Counted from the stretch's first letter, positions 17,323 to 27,033 are shown. The stretch: DNA of 64,000 nt from Vagococcus zengguangii (GCF_005145005.1 NZ_CP039712.1:2096001-2160000); one strand, 5' to 3'. The notes: generated by a model from the sequence alone, not told the origin. Numbers and translations: made by a program.

Positions 17323-18684
17323 TTATTTATTTACAATTACTGATTTTTTCTGATTTTCTTCAATAATACGATTACCATTTGTTTCAAATGATTCTAACGC
17401 TTGTTCAACTGTTTTATCGCCAGTGAATAAGGCTTGTAATTCTGGGAATAATGCATTTCTAATTTCAGCATAACCTGGTGTATTATTTGAGAAATTAATT
17501 AAGTATTCAGAATTTTCGTTATAAGCTGCTAAGTAAGGCATTTCAGCTGTTAATTGAGAAATCACAGATTCTCTAACCGGTAATGTATTTTTAGAAGCCA
17601 TTACTAATTCTTCATCTGAAGAGAAGAATTTAACAAAATCCTTAGCTGCTTTAGTACGAGCATCATCACCTGTGTTGAAGACAACCGAACTTGTCACATA
17701 AGTGAAGGAAATTGGGTTAGTTTCACCTGGAATATTTGCTAGACGAGCATCAAACTTTTGAACTTTTCCATTTTCCATGTCAGCCAAGACACCGTTTAAT
17801 AAAACACTATTAGTAAAGCTGATTGCCACTTGCTGATTTTGGAACATCGCATTGACATCGTTACTTGTTAACGTTTCAGCACCTGCTGTTGTTAACCCAT
17901 CTTTTCTTAATTGGTCGATGTAATTTAACGCTTTAACCCCTGATGCATCGTTTAATACAATCTTACCGTCTTCACCGAAGAACTCATTACCAAACATACG
18001 TAAGTATGACATGTTCCAAGTATCTCCTTGGTTATTTTTAGCAAACAAGCCCATTGGTGCAATATCTGGATTTGCTTCTTTTAATTTTTTAGTAATGACT
18101 TGTAAATCTTCAGGAGTCCAATTAGCAATGGCATGCTCATCACCAATATACTGATCCAGTCCTGCTGCCTTGAACATATCAGCATTATAGACTAATGTAC
18201 CTGGGTTATGCCCAAATGGATAGAAGTACACATCATCACCAATCGTCACATTATCCCAAATCGCATCAGAAATATCGCTCTTCGTCTGATCATCAATAAT
18301 ATCAGTTAAAGGTTCTAAAACACCCATATGAGCGTATTCGCTCAAAGCAAAACTTGAATCGAAGAAAATATCTGGTAATTGTTTCGTTTGAATCGCAACA
18401 CTTAATTTATCTGAGCGTTGTTCACCTGGAATAACTTGTACACTAATATCAACATTAGGGTTTTCTTTTTCATATTTTTCAGCAGCTGCTTTGAAGAAGC
18501 TATCATAATCTGCTCCATCTTCATCAGCGCTGTAAACCCCTTTCCATTGTGGTGTTAACCAAACCTCTACCGCTACTTTTTCATCATCTCCTTTGTCAGA
18601 TGAACCTGATTTCCCACATCCTGCTGCGACCAATAAACTACTAGATAATAATGCTCCTACCAAAATTTTTTTGCTTAACTTCAT
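17323..18684 (-). CDS. ABC sugar-binding lipoprotein (sialic acid import)
   Basis: The 453-residue protein has a lipoprotein signal: basic MKLSKK, hydrophobic core, lipobox VAAGC with Cys23, then a Ser/Gly/Asp-rich linker. The rest is a family 1 extracellular binding protein of the CUT1 sugar class (VEVWLTPQWKG near the start). It would capture sialic acid outside the membrane and pass it to the two permeases encoded next. No ATPase is in the operon, so a shared MsmK-like ATPase must be elsewhere (inference). Confidence 0.88.
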   Translation of the reverse strand: MKLSKKILVGALLSSSLLVAAGCGKSGSSDKGDDEKVAVEVWLTPQWKGVYSADEDGADYDSFFKAAAEKYEKENPNVDISVQVIPGEQRSDKLSVAIQTKQLPDIFFDSSFALSEYAHMGVLEPLTDIIDDQTKSDISDAIWDNVTIGDDVYFYPFGHNPGTLVYNADMFKAAGLDQYIGDEHAIANWTPEDLQVITKKLKEANPDIAPMGLFAKNNQGDTWNMSYLRMFGNEFFGEDGKIVLNDASGVKALNYIDQLRKDGLTTAGAETLTSNDVNAMFQNQQVAISFTNSVLLNGVLADMENGKVQKFDARLANIPGETNPISFTYVTSSVVFNTGDDARTKAAKDFVKFFSSDEELVMASKNTLPVRESVISQLTAEMPYLAAYNENSEYLINFSNNTPGYAEIRNALFPELQALFTGDKTVEQALESFETNGNRIIEENQKKSVIVNK

Positions 18685-18700
18685 GTTTAGTTCCCTCCTA

Positions 18701-19543
18701 TTATTCTTTCACAGCACCCGCTGTAATTCCTTTAGTAAAGTATTTTTGGAACAGTACAAAAATAACAATCATTGGCATTGCTGCAATAGCCGCACCAGCA
18801 ACTTTTAATCCCATGTTAGGACTGATTTCTTGCATTAAACCAGCGACACCAACCGTAAGCGTATTCATTCCTTTGCTACGTGCCATTAGTAATTGCCACA
18901 TATAATCATTCCAGAATGTAACGAAATTTAGAATGAATAACGCCCCAATACCTGGCTTAGCAATCGGTAACATCAGTTTGAAGAAAATAGTAAACTCATT
19001 AGCCCCATCTAATTTAGCTGACTCACGAATTGAATCAGGTATCGTTTCGAAGAAAGATTTAAGCATGAACACCCCGAAACAGGTTGCTAAGTTAGGCACA
19101 ATTAGAGCTTGATAGGTATCTACCCAATCAAACGCGACAATAATTTTAAACAGTGGCACAATAAATGTTTCTTTAGGAATCATTAAAGAAGCAATAAATA
19201 TCGCAAAGATAATGTTTTTTCCTTTAAATTTCAACTTAGCAAACGCATAAGCTGCTGCTGCAGATAAAATAACACTTAATCCCGTCGTTACAAAAGAAAC
19301 TAAAAAGCTATTAAAAGTCCAACGTAAGGCAGGTTGATTACTAAATAACTCCTTATAGTTATCTAAGTAAAGTGATTTAGGTAATATATCTGGCGGCATT
19401 TTATAGATTTCTGCAGAAGGTTTAAAAGAATTAGTAACTAGCCAAAATAATGGTAGCAAACTACAAATAGCTAAAATTGTTACGATAATATTAACAATTA
19501 AGTCGGATTTTTCCATTCGTCCTAATTTCTTAAATAATTTCAT
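18701..19543 (-). CDS. ABC transporter permease, CUT1 MalG type
   Basis: The 280-residue protein has six membrane segments and the permease EAA loop (ESAKLDGANEFTIFFKLMLPIAKPG), which contacts the ATPase. The pattern is MalG-like and pairs with the other permease. It starts 12 bases after the upstream permease gene ends. Confidence 0.9.
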   Translation of the reverse strand: MKLFKKLGRMEKSDLIVNIIVTILAICSLLPLFWLVTNSFKPSAEIYKMPPDILPKSLYLDNYKELFSNQPALRWTFNSFLVSFVTTGLSVILSAAAAYAFAKLKFKGKNIIFAIFIASLMIPKETFIVPLFKIIVAFDWVDTYQALIVPNLATCFGVFMLKSFFETIPDSIRESAKLDGANEFTIFFKLMLPIAKPGIGALFILNFVTFWNDYMWQLLMARSKGMNTLTVGVAGLMQEISPNMGLKVAGAAIAAMPMIVIFVLFQKYFTKGITAGAVKE

Positions 19544-19555
19544 TGTCCGCTCTCC

Positions 19556-20464
19556 TTATTTTTGTTTTCCAAACGTTTTAAATTGAGGTAATGATAATAG
19601 TAACGCCACGATAAACATTAAGACCCCAACCGCTGCTGCGATACCTGTGTTGTTGTAAACAAAGGCATTTTGGTATAAGTAATACATCATAGTGACAGAT
19701 GAATTATTGGGTCCGCCACCTGTTAATAATTGAATAACAACGAAAATCTTTAATACCGCAATAATATTGATAACCGTTAAATATAAAGTTGTTGGTTTTA
19801 CTAAAGGAATTAAAATCTTAGTGATTCGTTGCCATCTAGTTGCTCCATCAATTTCAGCTGCTTCAAAATAATCAGCTGGAATTCCAATCATTGATGCAAT
19901 ATACAAAATAATAGCCTGTCCGACATTTCCTACAAATGTCACAAAAATAATCACTGGCATAACCCAAAATTTATCACCTAATAAGTTAACGTTTTCAAAA
20001 CCAAGGTTGCCTAATAAATAGGCAATTAAACCATTAGCTGGATTCAATAAAAAGTTCCATACCATACTCATTACAACCATTGAAACCATTACTGGTAAAT
20101 AAAAACTACCACGAATAAATGAGACATACTTTGCGCTTTTATCAAAAACCGCTGTTGCCACAAATAAACCAAAGGCAATGGTTAATGCAACTATCGCAAC
20201 CACAAAGAAAATCGTATTAGCAATGGACTTTAAGAATACAGGATCTTTAAAAAGATAAATGTAATTATCTAAACCAACAAATGTTTCACTCACATAATTC
20301 GATTGAAATAAACTCATTCTAAATCCTTCAATTACTGGATAAAGAATGAACAATAAAAATAAAATAAGTTGTGGTGCAATAAATAAATAACCCGACCAAG
20401 GATTTTCTATTCCTCTATACTTCTTTTTAGTCTTTTCTTTTTTTAAGTCTATACTATTTTCCAT
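19556..20464 (-). CDS. ABC transporter permease, CUT1 MalF type
   Basis: The 302-residue protein has six membrane segments, a basic cytoplasmic N-terminus, and the EAA loop EAAEIDGATRWQRITKILIPLVKPT. It forms the import channel with the MalG-type partner. It lies between nanE and the second permease in one operon. Confidence 0.9.
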   Translation of the reverse strand: MENSIDLKKEKTKKKYRGIENPWSGYLFIAPQLILFLLFILYPVIEGFRMSLFQSNYVSETFVGLDNYIYLFKDPVFLKSIANTIFFVVAIVALTIAFGLFVATAVFDKSAKYVSFIRGSFYLPVMVSMVVMSMVWNFLLNPANGLIAYLLGNLGFENVNLLGDKFWVMPVIIFVTFVGNVGQAIILYIASMIGIPADYFEAAEIDGATRWQRITKILIPLVKPTTLYLTVINIIAVLKIFVVIQLLTGGGPNNSSVTMMYYLYQNAFVYNNTGIAAAVGVLMFIVALLLSLPQFKTFGKQK

Positions 20465-20481
20465 TAGGATACCCCCAATTA

Positions 20482-21174
20482 TTAATTATTTATAGCATCT
20501 ACAAATTTTTTAGCGATTTCTTGTGGTCGCGTAATAGCCCCACCAGTCACGACACTCCAACAACCTAATTCCAACACTCGTTTTGCCTTTTCAGGTGTAT
20601 CAATTTTCCCTTCAGCAATAACTGGGCGATCAACCATCTCTAAAACGTCTTTTAAGTGTTTAAAGTCATCATCACTAATATCACACCCTTGCGTATCCTC
20701 AGTATAGCCGTACAACGTTGTGCCGATAATATCAAAACCTAGTGACAAAGCATATTCAACGTCCTCTAACGTTGCACAATCAGCCATTAGTAACGTTGTT
20801 GGGTATTCTTCACGAATTACCTTGATGATTTCTGGTAATTGTTCCCCGTTTGGTCGAGATCTAGTAGTTGCATCCATTGCAACAATTTCCGCTCCCGTTG
20901 CACAGATTCTTCTAACCTCTTTTAGTGTTGGGGTGATAAAAATACTGCATCCTTCATAAACATTTTTCAATATTCCAATCACCGGTACTGAAACCGTATC
21001 TTTAATTGCTTGAATATCTACAACTGAATTTGCTCTAATTCCAATAGCCCCCGACATAACCGCTGCTTTCGCCATACGTGACATAATAAAAGAACTATGC
21101 AACGGTTCTTCCTTTAACGCCTGGCAAGAAACAATTAAACCACCTTTAATTTTTTTCAACACATCACTTTCCAT
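20482..21174 (-). CDS. nanE: N-acetylmannosamine-6-phosphate 2-epimerase
   Basis: The 230-residue TIM-barrel protein has the NanE blocks: GGLIVSCQAL near the start, VPVIGILK, VAMDAT.R and PVIAEGKIDTPEKA at the phosphate site. It converts ManNAc-6-P to GlcNAc-6-P, which then enters the nag pathway encoded elsewhere. The ATG at 21174 follows AGGAG. It starts 11 bases after the esterase gene. Confidence 0.93.
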   Translation of the reverse strand: MESDVLKKIKGGLIVSCQALKEEPLHSSFIMSRMAKAAVMSGAIGIRANSVVDIQAIKDTVSVPVIGILKNVYEGCSIFITPTLKEVRRICATGAEIVAMDATTRSRPNGEQLPEIIKVIREEYPTTLLMADCATLEDVEYALSLGFDIIGTTLYGYTEDTQGCDISDDDFKHLKDVLEMVDRPVIAEGKIDTPEKAKRVLELGCWSVVTGGAITRPQEIAKKFVDAINN

Positions 21175-21185
21175 TTTTTCCACTC

Positions 21186-22136
21186 CTAATCCATTTTTAT
21201 ATTCGCTGCCCATTCAAATACTTTATCCGGGTACTTTACATTGATTGCTTCATGACCATACTCGGGAAAAACCAACATTTCTTTATCCGATGTTGTTAAA
21301 CGATTATATATTGCATACTGTGTTTCAGGTAAACAAATCTCATCTTTTAACCCACATAACATGGTAACTTGGCCCTTAATTAGGTGAGCAAAGTTTTTAA
21401 CATCAATGTATCCTAACGTTGATATTACTTCGTTGTAACTGTCATACATTGGGTCATGAAACTTGAAATATCTAAATAATTCATCATAAGGTTCGGTTTG
21501 ATTAGCGACTTTAATAACTTGACCAAAGTCTGATAAAAACGGATAGACACTAAATGTTTTTTTTACTTTATCAGATAAGGCAGCAGCGATTAAGGCTAAT
21601 GCGCCACCTTGTGATTCTCCCCAGGTATAGACGTGTTCCATATCTACCCATGATAATTGAGATACTACATTAACGAGCAAATAAACGTCTTTGTATATAT
21701 CTACATAGGCTAATGAATTAGCCCCTTCTTTCATCCCTCTTACTATTTGACCTTTAACAGTATTATATTTATGGATGCCATTATCGTGAGAATAACCAGA
21801 CTGTCCCCTAACATCCATCATTACCACACCTATACCTGCTGCCGTAAACTTGAATGCTTCTGACCAATCAGATGACTGACCTTGATAGCCATGAAACTTA
21901 ATGACTAACGGACACTTCTCTAATCCTGTTGGAACAACTAACTTAGAATAAATTAACGAATCGTCGTGTGACTTAAAAACCAACTCATAACACGCAACAA
22001 ATGGTAACTTTTCATTTTTAATTGTTAATGTATATTCAGGTAACACTTCATCCAACTGCTGACATATTTCTTTCCAAAATAGATCAAAATCCTCAGGCGG
22101 TTGATGCATCCCTAAATAATTTTCATAATTAATCAC
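21186..22136 (-). CDS. Acetyl-xylan-esterase-like hydrolase (probable sialic acid O-acetylesterase)
   Basis: The 316-residue protein is an AXE1/cephalosporin-C deacetylase-type alpha/beta hydrolase: nucleophile Ser in TWGESQGGAL, Asp in CGLKDEICLPE and His in PEYGHEAI. I chose GTG 22136, preceded by GGAGGGAG; the longer frame would overlap the -10. Its place at the head of the nan operon suggests it removes O-acetyl groups from sialic acids before the lyase acts. The family also acts on xylan or short esters, so substrate is inferred. Confidence 0.82.
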   Translation of the reverse strand: MINYENYLGMHQPPEDFDLFWKEICQQLDEVLPEYTLTIKNEKLPFVACYELVFKSHDDSLIYSKLVVPTGLEKCPLVIKFHGYQGQSSDWSEAFKFTAAGIGVVMMDVRGQSGYSHDNGIHKYNTVKGQIVRGMKEGANSLAYVDIYKDVYLLVNVVSQLSWVDMEHVYTWGESQGGALALIAAALSDKVKKTFSVYPFLSDFGQVIKVANQTEPYDELFRYFKFHDPMYDSYNEVISTLGYIDVKNFAHLIKGQVTMLCGLKDEICLPETQYAIYNRLTTSDKEMLVFPEYGHEAINVKYPDKVFEWAANIKMD

Positions 22137-22156
22137 TATACTCCCTCCACATCTAT

Positions 22157-22204
22157 TAGAAGCGCTTACAAACAAAGTATAATACATGAAAACTATTTTT
22201 TCAA
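22157..22204 (-). promoter_or_regulatory. nan operon promoter with overlapping cre site
   Basis: On the minus strand, -35 TTGAAA (22199-22204), 17-base spacer, -10 TATACT (22176-22181). TGTAAGCGCTTCTA (22157-22170) starts about where transcription should start and matches the cre consensus TGWAANCGNTNWCA except near its end. This placement predicts CcpA repression by preferred sugars. Confidence 0.72.
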
Positions 22205-22239
22205 CAATTATTATTAAAAATAATTTTCATTCAAACATC

Positions 22240-22272
22240 AAAAAAACTGATTCCTTTACAGAAATCAGTTTC
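22240..22272 (-). terminator. Terminator of the LysM protein gene
   Basis: AAACTGATT and AATCAGTTT pair; on the minus strand a T run follows. It separates the LysM gene from the nan promoter. Confidence 0.85.
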
Positions 22273-22294
22273 TATACTATTTACTTTCCCTATC

Positions 22295-22885
22295 TTAGTA
22301 CCAACCGTTAGCTAACCAGAAGTTTTTAGCTGCTTGCCATGAACCATAACGAGATGATACATAGTTATCAGCAACACGTTCTTGGTTTTCTGGTGAGTAG
22401 TCACCGTTTAAATAGCTATCAGTTAATTGATATTTACCAACATATTGACCGTTACGAGCATTGTAGTTGTTTGTTGACTCTTTAAAAGCAATCCAAGACT
22501 TCGCTTCTGCTTCAGAACCTGAAGCGTTTGAAGTGTAGCTTGATGCTGCTGGTTGCGTTTCTTGTACTGGAGCTGTTTGAACAGGTTGTGATTCTACAAC
22601 TGTTTGAATTGCTTCAACTTGTGCAACTGGAGCTGCTTGAACAAAACCAGCTTCAGTATCAAATACTAATGTTTCACCTACAAAAATCATGTTAGCATCA
22701 GCGATATTATTTGCCGCTGCAATTGTATTATAGTAAGAAGCATCACCAAAGTACTCTTGCGCAATAGTTGATAATGTTTCACCTGATTTGATTGTATGTG
22801 AAACTTCTGCTGCGTCAACACTATTCATCCCTAATCCAAAAGTAACTAATCCTGCCATACCTAAAACTAATTTAGAAAATTTCAT
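22295..22885 (-). CDS. Secreted LysM protein with Apf-type lysozyme-like C-terminus
   Basis: The 196-residue protein has a signal peptide (about 1-26, cut near VDAAEV), one LysM domain (about 27-72; HTIKSGETLSTIAQEYFGD), a Gln/Pro/Val/Thr-rich spacer, and a C-terminal domain ending GSWQAAKNFWLANGWY. That domain resembles Apf/transglycosylase-like proteins of lactobacilli (FKESTNNYNARNGQYVGKYQL, with Glu as a possible catalytic residue). It likely binds and trims peptidoglycan outside the cell. ATG 22885 follows AAGGAG; the longer open frame is not needed. Confidence 0.88.
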   Translation of the reverse strand: MKFSKLVLGMAGLVTFGLGMNSVDAAEVSHTIKSGETLSTIAQEYFGDASYYNTIAAANNIADANMIFVGETLVFDTEAGFVQAAPVAQVEAIQTVVESQPVQTAPVQETQPAASSYTSNASGSEAEAKSWIAFKESTNNYNARNGQYVGKYQLTDSYLNGDYSPENQERVADNYVSSRYGSWQAAKNFWLANGWY

Positions 22886-23427
22886 AATAATATTTCTCCT
22901 TCGATTTTGACAATCATGATTGACTGTCTCTTCTATTCGGGCATTTGATTTACGTCTCATAATGTTGCTCGACGTTTGCCACGAGAACTATTAAAACATT
23001 TTTATGTTACAAAACATCAATAGATTAATAACAAAAAGCGAAGAAATATGACAAAATGTAATATTTCCTGTCATTTAAGGATCTATCTACTAAAAATAAC
23101 CTCATTAAAAACCACGAATCAACCGCTATCTATCAACGTTTCCGATGTTTTTTGAAATCGTTCATTTATAAACCCTTTTAACATCGCGTATATTTCAAAA
23201 AAAAAGTGATTTATTTTTATTTTTTTGCTTGATTCGACAAAAAAAAGATGAAAAATAAGATTTTTAGCGAAATATTACAAGTTTGTGTCTTTCTTTATTA
23301 CAGAATTACTTTGTATCATAATCAGAAGTTACGTTACCTCGTTGTAATATTAGAGTACTTAATTGCCACTAAACATCAAAAAACAAGCACTATTAACGAG
23401 TTCATCAATAGTGCTTGTTAGGATTAA
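22886..23427. other. Gene-free gap, probable long leader of the LysM gene
   Basis: Nothing coding is supported. On the minus strand the stretch ends at the LysM start with a perfect palindrome CAATCATGATTG just upstream of the ribosome site. Scattered WalR-like half sites (TGTAAT) occur, but none with the required five-base spacing. A+T-rich stretches lie around 23200-23280. A terminator for the next gene closes the gap at 23378. Confidence 0.5.
23378..23419 (-). terminator. Terminator of the second XRE regulator
   Basis: AACAAGCACTATT pairs with AATAGTGCTTGTT; the minus-strand product then has T residues. Confidence 0.85.
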
Positions 23428-24075
23428 CTAATAAATATTGAGCCAATAATCACCTTCAGTGGCAGATATCACAACTTTATAACGTGTATTCTTTTCTAAC
23501 TCCGCTAGTTTTTGTTCCTGACCAGCTTCTAATAGAAACTGTTTTATCATTTGATTGTGCTGATCATAAATCGCCACGTTCATTGATCCACTACTACTCG
23601 CATCATTCACTAAAGTTTGTTGCCAACGTCGATTAGTAAACTCTAAATACGATTTGCCTTCAAAAACAGCGATTGTTTCTTCGTTCGAGGTTGAATTGAT
23701 TGCTATTCTCGTAGACATAATTGGCGAAATGTACTGATGAACACTGCCTACTTCTTGATACCATAACCATCCTGTCAAACCTACAAACACTGCTAATAAA
23801 ATTGAAACCATTCGTAGTCGCCATTTTCTTTGCTTGTTCTTTCTCTGTTCCTGACTCACTTCTTTAACCATCACTTGGTCCTCCCTTAACAAATCATCTA
23901 AGGAGACTGCCAGTACGTCGCTTAGTAAAATTACCACATCCAAATCTGGATAATTTCGACCGATTTCCCAGTTTGAAATAGCTGATCTTGAAACATGTAA
24001 TTTTTCAGCTAATGCTTGTTGCGTTAATTCTTTTTCTTGTCTAAATTTTTTTATTCTTTCACCAATTGCGACCAT
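23428..24075 (-). CDS. Membrane-anchored XRE/Cro-CI regulator (paralogue of 1123-1788)
   Basis: The 215-residue protein has an N-terminal HTH (about 5-60; LTQQALAEKL, SRSAISNWEIGRNYPDLD), a basic linker, one membrane segment (about 88-108) and an external domain of about 105 residues. It shares HTH pattern, SLDDLLREDQ motif and overall plan with the gene at 1123-1788, so the two are paralogues with different sensing domains. ATG 24075 follows AGGAGGGC. No target is known to me. Confidence 0.82.
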   Translation of the reverse strand: MVAIGERIKKFRQEKELTQQALAEKLHVSRSAISNWEIGRNYPDLDVVILLSDVLAVSLDDLLREDQVMVKEVSQEQRKNKQRKWRLRMVSILLAVFVGLTGWLWYQEVGSVHQYISPIMSTRIAINSTSNEETIAVFEGKSYLEFTNRRWQQTLVNDASSSGSMNVAIYDQHNQMIKQFLLEAGQEQKLAELEKNTRYKVVISATEGDYWLNIY

Positions 24076-24258
24076 CCTTGCCCTCCTGTATTTAACCATA
24101 ATGTCCTTTGGTAATTTATGCTTGCGCGCCTTTGTGACGTTACTTTATTTTAACGTATTTTCAGTTGCGTGTTTGATTGATTGCATAAAAACAGCCTGCC
24201 ACAATCTGTGACATCTTGATAGAGCAAGCTTTTAATAGTATCTAACACTATATTAAAA

Positions 24259-24298
24259 AAACTCCAACACTTTTCAAGATAAGTGCTAGAGTTTTTAT
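24259..24298 (-). terminator. Terminator of udk
   Basis: AACTCCAACACTT and AAGTGCTAGAGTT form a stem with one mismatch; T residues follow on the minus strand. The interval 24076-24258 between it and the XRE start holds no gene that I can see. Confidence 0.8.
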
Positions 24299-24302
24299 TG
24301 CA

Positions 24303-24941
24303 TTATTTTTTATCAATAATCGTGGCGATTTTAGTTGTTAGTAAGTCAACCGCTACTTGATTTTCGCCACCTTGTGGGATGATAATATCCGCATATTTCT
24401 TGGTTGGTTCGATAAATTGGTGATGCATTGGTTTTACAACTGATAAATATTGATTGATGACTGAATCTAATGTACGTCCGCGTTCTTCCATGTCGCGTTT
24501 AATACGACGGATGATACGAATGTCATCTTCAGTATCCACGTAGACTTTAATATCCATTAAGTCACGTAAACGTTCATCTTCAAGAATTAAAATTCCTTCA
24601 ATAATAATCACTTCTTTAGGTTCTTGATGCACAACCTTTTCACTACGTGTGTGACGATCGTAATCGTAAATCGGTTTATCAATCGCTTCGTAATTCAACA
24701 ATTTATTTAAGTGCTCAATTAATAAATCAGTGTCGAACGCTAATGGATGATCATAGTTTGTTTCTAAACGTTCTTCAAACGTTAAATGGCTTTGATCTTT
24801 GTAGTAAGAATCTTGTTCAAACAACACAATTGAGTGTTCTTCTGTAAATGCTTCTAACAATTTACGACTAACACTTGTTTTTCCACTACCTGATCCACCA
24901 GTTACACCTATTAATACGGGTCTTTTTTTATTGTCTCCCAT
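24303..24941 (-). CDS. udk: Uridine kinase
   Basis: The 212-residue protein has the P-loop [12 protein letters not shown] and the uridine-kinase substrate block NYDHPLAFD with [10 protein letters not shown]. It phosphorylates uridine and cytidine using ATP or GTP in pyrimidine salvage. ATG 24941 is preferred over the TTG one codon earlier; AGAGG lies upstream. Confidence 0.95.
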   Translation of the reverse strand: MGDNKKRPVLIGVTGGSGSGKTSVSRKLLEAFTEEHSIVLFEQDSYYKDQSHLTFEERLETNYDHPLAFDTDLLIEHLNKLLNYEAIDKPIYDYDRHTRSEKVVHQEPKEVIIIEGILILEDERLRDLMDIKVYVDTEDDIRIIRRIKRDMEERGRTLDSVINQYLSVVKPMHHQFIEPTKKYADIIIPQGGENQVAVDLLTTKIATIIDKK

Positions 24942-25021
24942 CAAGATTTTACCTCTTTCATCTCAATATATTCTTATTAATATTAGACTATCTATCCACA
25001 AGAATCAATCTTTTTATCGCA

Positions 25022-26170
25022 TTACTGCCACTTTTTGATCACTTTTGTCAATTCTTCTATCATTTCTGGTGCCTCCTCATCGGCTAATAAATCTTCAAAA
25101 AAGGCGTAAAGCTCAGGATTAGGCTGAGTTCCGACAATTTTTCCGACCGACCACACAGCCGTTGCGCGAATATCCGGACGAGGATCGACTTCAATCACTT
25201 GTAGTAAATCTGGTAAAGCTGATTTTTGACGTGCATTGCCTAGCGCAATGATGGCATTGCGTTGAATAGGCTTTTTGCCACGCCATGAACCCGCTAAATA
25301 ACCAAACTTTGTTTTAAATTCTTTGTTAGAAATGGTCAGTAATGGTTTTAATAACGGCGTCACCACTTCCGGATCTGGTTCCATTTCCTCATGAAAATGA
25401 GCATCTTTGCCTTTATTAAACGGACACACTTGCTGGCAAATATCGCAACCGTAAATGACTGTGCGAATTTTTGAACGAAATTCTTCCGGCATCATACCGC
25501 GCGTTTGCGTTTGATAGGACAAACATAACTGGGCATTCATCCGACCGTCCCCTAATAAAGCGCCCGTTGGACAAGCATCGATACATTTGGTACATTCGCC
25601 ACATTGATTCTCAATCGGTGTATCAGGTTCAAACGGGATATTCGTAATGATTTCCCCTAGATAAACGTACGAGCCAAATTCTTCCGTAATAAGTAAACCA
25701 TTTTTGCCGATAAATCCCAGCCCTGCTCGTTGCGCTACTGCAACATCAATCAATTCACCGGTATCAACCATTGGCTTAAACGTTAACTCCGTATCATCTT
25801 CTGCAACTTCTTTAATAAAAGTAATTAACTTATTCATACGATCGCGCAAAATATTGTGGTAGTCAATGCCCCACGAGGCGCGCGCAAAGCTTCCTCGACG
25901 TTCTCCACGCGTAATGCCAGGTTTCTCCTTAATCTTCGTTGGATAGGCTAAAGCAATTGAAATAATCGACTGTGGTTGTTCAAAAATCTTATCAGGATAG
26001 AGTCTTTCTTCTATTATAGGGTGTTCAAATCCGGTGGTGTGTCCGGCAGCCTTTTGCTCTTCCAGACTAGTTTTTAAATGTGCGAATGATGAGGCGTCAG
26101 TAAAACCGATTTTATCAATACCTAGTTGTTTACTTTCAGCGATAATTCGTTCTTTCAATGCTTGATTCAT
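25022..26170 (-). CDS. queG: Epoxyqueuosine reductase
   Basis: The 382-residue protein has two [4Fe-4S] cysteine sets ([15 protein letters not shown] and [10 protein letters not shown]) and the QueG catalytic core with [20 protein letters not shown]-terminal HEAT-like repeats follow ([14 protein letters not shown]). It reduces epoxyqueuosine to queuosine in tRNA with cobalamin. It stands as its own unit with a hairpin before the next gene. Confidence 0.95.
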   Translation of the reverse strand: MNQALKERIIAESKQLGIDKIGFTDASSFAHLKTSLEEQKAAGHTTGFEHPIIEERLYPDKIFEQPQSIISIALAYPTKIKEKPGITRGERRGSFARASWGIDYHNILRDRMNKLITFIKEVAEDDTELTFKPMVDTGELIDVAVAQRAGLGFIGKNGLLITEEFGSYVYLGEIITNIPFEPDTPIENQCGECTKCIDACPTGALLGDGRMNAQLCLSYQTQTRGMMPEEFRSKIRTVIYGCDICQQVCPFNKGKDAHFHEEMEPDPEVVTPLLKPLLTISNKEFKTKFGYLAGSWRGKKPIQRNAIIALGNARQKSALPDLLQVIEVDPRPDIRATAVWSVGKIVGTQPNPELYAFFEDLLADEEAPEMIEELTKVIKKWQ

Positions 26171-26200
26171 GACCGTCCCTCCTAATTACCTTCTATTATA

Positions 26201-26246
26201 CAAAAAAAACACTAGAAACCCTACCCCTATGGTAAGCTTCTAGTGC
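26201..26246 (-). terminator. Terminator downstream of the 67-residue membrane protein
   Basis: CACTAGAA and TTCTAGTG form the stem across an interior G+C region; minus-strand T run follows. Confidence 0.8.
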
Positions 26247-26265
26247 CAAAGATACTATATTTAGT

Positions 26266-26469
26266 TTAAAACCAATTAAACGGAATCAATGCTTCTAAAA
26301 ACAAATCAAAGAACACGGACTTAAATTTCGCCCACCATGTTTTGAAAAAAGGCTGTCCGTGCTTAATCTTGGCATATAGCGCCATTACGCACCCACAAAT
26401 TACAGCTAACACTAATAATACCACGATTACTATGACAATCGCTGCCATAATATTAATAAGCCACTGCAC
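26266..26469 (-). CDS. Small membrane protein of unknown function
   Basis: A 67-residue frame begins with GTG behind AAAGGAGGGG. One long hydrophobic segment (about 7-33, IVIVVLLVLAVICGC) is followed by a basic aromatic tail (KTWWAKFKSVFFD). Start signal and terminator support a real gene, but I do not recognise the family. Confidence 0.6.
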   Translation of the reverse strand: MQWLINIMAAIVIVIVVLLVLAVICGCVMALYAKIKHGQPFFKTWWAKFKSVFFDLFLEALIPFNWF

Positions 26470-26532
26470 GAATTTCCCCTCCTTTAGTTGGTCAACTAAC
26501 TATCAATTGCTTCACAAAAATATCACCTTATT

Positions 26533-27033
26533 CTAACATCTAACACCTTCAAGCGCTAGCAATGTCCTTTTCATCTCAATACCACCGTTATACCCACCCA
26601 TGCCTCCATCTGAACGTAACACCCTATGACAAGGAATTACAATTCTTAAAGGGTTATGTCCAATAGCTGTGCCCACAGCACGAACTGCATTAGGACGTCT
26701 AATCATTTGAGCAATCTGACTGTAAGAAGTTGTGTGACCATAAGGAATTCCTTGAAGGGCTTGCCATACTTCAAGTTGAAAGGCTGTCCCTTCTCCTAAT
26801 AAGTCAATCGGAAGTGAAAACATTTGACGAGATCCTTCAAAATACTCAGCTAGTTCACGCTGATAAGGCGCTAGGATTTGTTTAGATAAGCGACAATCAT
26901 ATGCTGCATACCGGGACAAAAAGGCATCTTTTGGTTCGTCAAACGCACTAATAGCGACCCAACCTCGTGAGCTAACTAATAAATAAACCTGATAATTTTT
27001 AACTTTTAAGTCATCATAATACAAAACGTTCAT
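26533..27033 (-). CDS. ogt: Methylated-DNA-protein cysteine methyltransferase
   Basis: The 166-residue protein has the Ogt/AGT active site IPCHRVLRS with the acceptor Cys, plus the helix-turn-helix PYGHTTSYSQIAQ and the arginine-finger RAVGTAIGHNP. It removes O6-methyl from guanine in a suicide reaction. The ATG follows AAGGAG. Confidence 0.95.
   Translation of the reverse strand: MNVLYYDDLKVKNYQVYLLVSSRGWVAISAFDEPKDAFLSRYAAYDCRLSKQILAPYQRELAEYFEGSRQMFSLPIDLLGEGTAFQLEVWQALQGIPYGHTTSYSQIAQMIRRPNAVRAVGTAIGHNPLRIVIPCHRVLRSDGGMGGYNGGIEMKRTLLALEGVRC

Noticed and set aside
22886..23427. WalR box before the LysM gene
   Set aside because: Only half sites, or pairs spaced six or seven bases apart, were seen; the consensus needs five.
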